Shown here in pieces: positions 62,616-64,000 of a stretch of 64,000 bases of DNA. This DNA is from Auricularia sp. M13. Lineage: Eukaryota > Basidiomycota > Agaricomycetes > Auriculariales > Auriculariaceae. The stretch covers positions 3,286,001 to 3,350,000 of the forward strand of contig CM073197.1 in the NCBI GenBank assembly GCA_037042915.1, read 5' to 3'. Position numbers and translations under genes: made by a program. Position 1 is the stretch's first letter, and each line of letters opens with the position of its first letter. The notes below the pieces were generated by a model that worked only from the letters and a program-made list of their open reading frames with translations, had not been told where the DNA came from and searched no databases.

Positions 62616-64000
62616 CTAATTCATCGGTTCATCGCAGTCACCGTTGCCTTCGTCGAAAGGCGGCTTATAGCCCGCCATTTCTTTGTATGTGAAAAGCTTG
62701 ACCTTCGTTGCACCGACCTCCGCAAGGACATTCTTGTGCATGAAGTGCGCAATCGCGATGCGCTGACCGCCTGCGAATTGAACAGAGTGCTTCAAGATGC
62801 CCCCTCTAATGAACGCAAGTGTTCCGGGAGATAGTTAATGTCCGAACCCGCGACACGAAGCGTGCCTTCGCGGTATTTACCCACTGTGAGAATCGGCGTC
62901 CATGCGAGCTTCATATCGCGGCGGTCAGTGTGTTCGCCGGTCTCTCGATTGTAGATGAGACTTCTCCCGTGGAGGAAGGAGGGGTCGGCAGCGGCCAGCG
63001 CGGCATATGCGGGGTACATGGCTTTCAACTTCTCCGAGGCATCGTTGAAGAGGTTGTACTGCTCGGGGTCGATGAGCTGGAACATGTCCATGAGTCGCAT
63101 GGTCACGAGCCGCAGCTCTCGAAGCAACGCGAGCCCCGCGTTGAGGTTGTCTGTTTTCTTGAAGAGATCGCGAGCGGGCCCCGCAGGGCCATTGTTCGCC
63201 TTCACCCGGTGAGCACACACACTCTAGGCTGATCATCTGAGCTCACCGATCGACCGAGGGCCCTCCAGATGGATACCAACTGGAATACGCCGTGCAGTTC
63301 GTCTTGATGCTCCTGCCGAGTATAGCATTCTTCCGCGTCTCTCGCATTCTGATCTGCGCCAGCGCGAATTTTCACACCGACACTGCGCCCGAAGTCCATG
63401 AGACTCTTGAATAGGATGTCCTGAGTTTATTCCGCACGTGAGTAGGAGTTTCCGCAGCAGCGCGGACGCACATGACTAGCTTTGGATAACCAGTTCGGGA
63501 AAACGATGACAGCAGGTACGTCTTTCTTGTCCACGAGGACAAAAGGCTCATCGCTGACCCTGGCCGTCACAGATTCGAAGGCGGGGTAAGGCTTGCTGTT
63601 GCGCTCTTGATTCCTGTCGACGAGCGCGGCGAGGTCGAGCTCGGGAACGCGGTCTGTACGGAGGAGTTGGTGAGGGCATGTATTCTCAACAGTACGTACG
63701 TATATTCCCGGGCTTCAGCGCAGTCTCTAGCATCTTCTTATTGAGACGATGCCAGCTTGTAAGCATCTTCGCCTCGAGTTTCTCGGGATTTAGTGCTCTG
63801 GATTTCCTTCGTGGCAAGTCAGAGCAAGTGCGTGAGTGTTCAGGCGATGCTGACTTATGCTTGCGGCCTTTAGCTTTTGTCCCAGTTTCCGCGAGCGGCT
63901 CAGCAGCTGATTCGCCAGCCGCGAGAGTCCCAGCAGCTTGTACCGGAGTCACAGGTTGCTCAGTGACCTGTCCAGCATCGTCGTCCGATAGAGCTTCCTC
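62616..64000 (-). CDS. TET/JBP-family 2-oxoglutarate Fe(II) dioxygenase, 5' end off window
   Basis: TET/JBP enzymes oxidise 5-methylcytosine or thymine in DNA. The C-terminal part is visible and the 5' end lies beyond 64000. The upstream exon (about 63999-63700) is basic and disordered (GTKAKGRKHKSASPEHSRTC). Next segments read VLVDKKDVPAVIVFPNWLSK and LHGVFQLVSIWRALGRS. The catalytic part reads SLIYNRETGEHTDRRD with the HxD iron motif (HTD, 62932-62924), then LAWTPILTVGKYREGTLRV. The distal iron His is in GGILKHSVQF (62789) and the 2-oxoglutarate Arg in GGQRIAIAHF (62762). Between DINYLP and the following GTLAFIRGG the frame is lost by one base at about 62824-62828 (in a CCGGG run), so the gene is a pseudogene or the base is missing from the assembly. 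Stop TAG at 62618-62616. Confidence 0.72.

Overview
This window reads as nuclear DNA of a basidiomycete fungus, most likely an Agaricomycete. The genes carry short GT-AG introns (about 45-60 nt) and the sequence is GC-rich. The families also fit: KDZ transposases, an F-box protein with an N-terminal coiled coil, a P450, an SRA-domain protein, a TET/JBP-type dioxygenase and chromodomain Ty3/Gypsy elements. Many coding regions are split by introns or broken, so exon joins were inferred by eye.

Layout. 0-1.5 kb: 3' end of a KDZ transposase. 2.6-10.8 kb: a divergent gene pair whose minus-strand member is cut in two by a 4.4-kb LTR element without gag or pol (3532-7899, TSD ATACT, 825-bp LTRs). 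11.1-11.8 kb: a fold-back repeat. 12-17.4 kb: nitronate monooxygenase (damaged or unresolved), MPP10 and a PaaI-like thioesterase. 17.6-20.4 kb: three tandem paralogous membrane proteins. 20.8-23.2 kb: SRA-domain 5-methylcytosine reader. 24.3-25.9 kb: single-pass membrane protein. 26.3-27.2 kb: F-box pseudogene and a MITE-like palindrome. 27.8-29.9 kb: cytochrome P450. 32-35.3 kb: intact F-box gene and an unknown gene. 37.4-49.2 kb: small unknown gene, then a Ulp1-protease/MULE-transposase unit split by a 5.6-kb chromodomain Gypsy element (39469-45085, TSD GCTGG). 50.2-51.1 kb: broken Bqt4/KilA-N-like gene. 51.2-53.7 kb: stacked GC-rich minisatellites. 54.2-57.1 kb: second KDZ (HMGXB3/Zisupton-like) transposase with a SWIM finger. 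57.1-59.0 kb: an exact 160-bp satellite followed by hairpin repeats. 59.5-64 kb: acidic coiled-coil protein, Ala/Pro-rich protein and a TET/JBP-like dioxygenase running off the window edge.

The most unusual signal is a family of hairpins with different stems but the same six-base loop, TGACGC (GCGTCA on the other strand). They lie on both sides of the second KDZ transposase, at 53.0-53.5 kb and 57.1-59.0 kb. They may be transposase-binding subterminal repeats. The same neighbourhood holds the TET/JBP gene, an association already known for fungal KDZ elements.

Several genes (TET/JBP, KDZ, Gypsy pol, the Ala/Pro-rich gene) show one- or two-base frameshifts, some in G/C runs. These may be real decay or residual assembly indels; the sequence alone does not decide.
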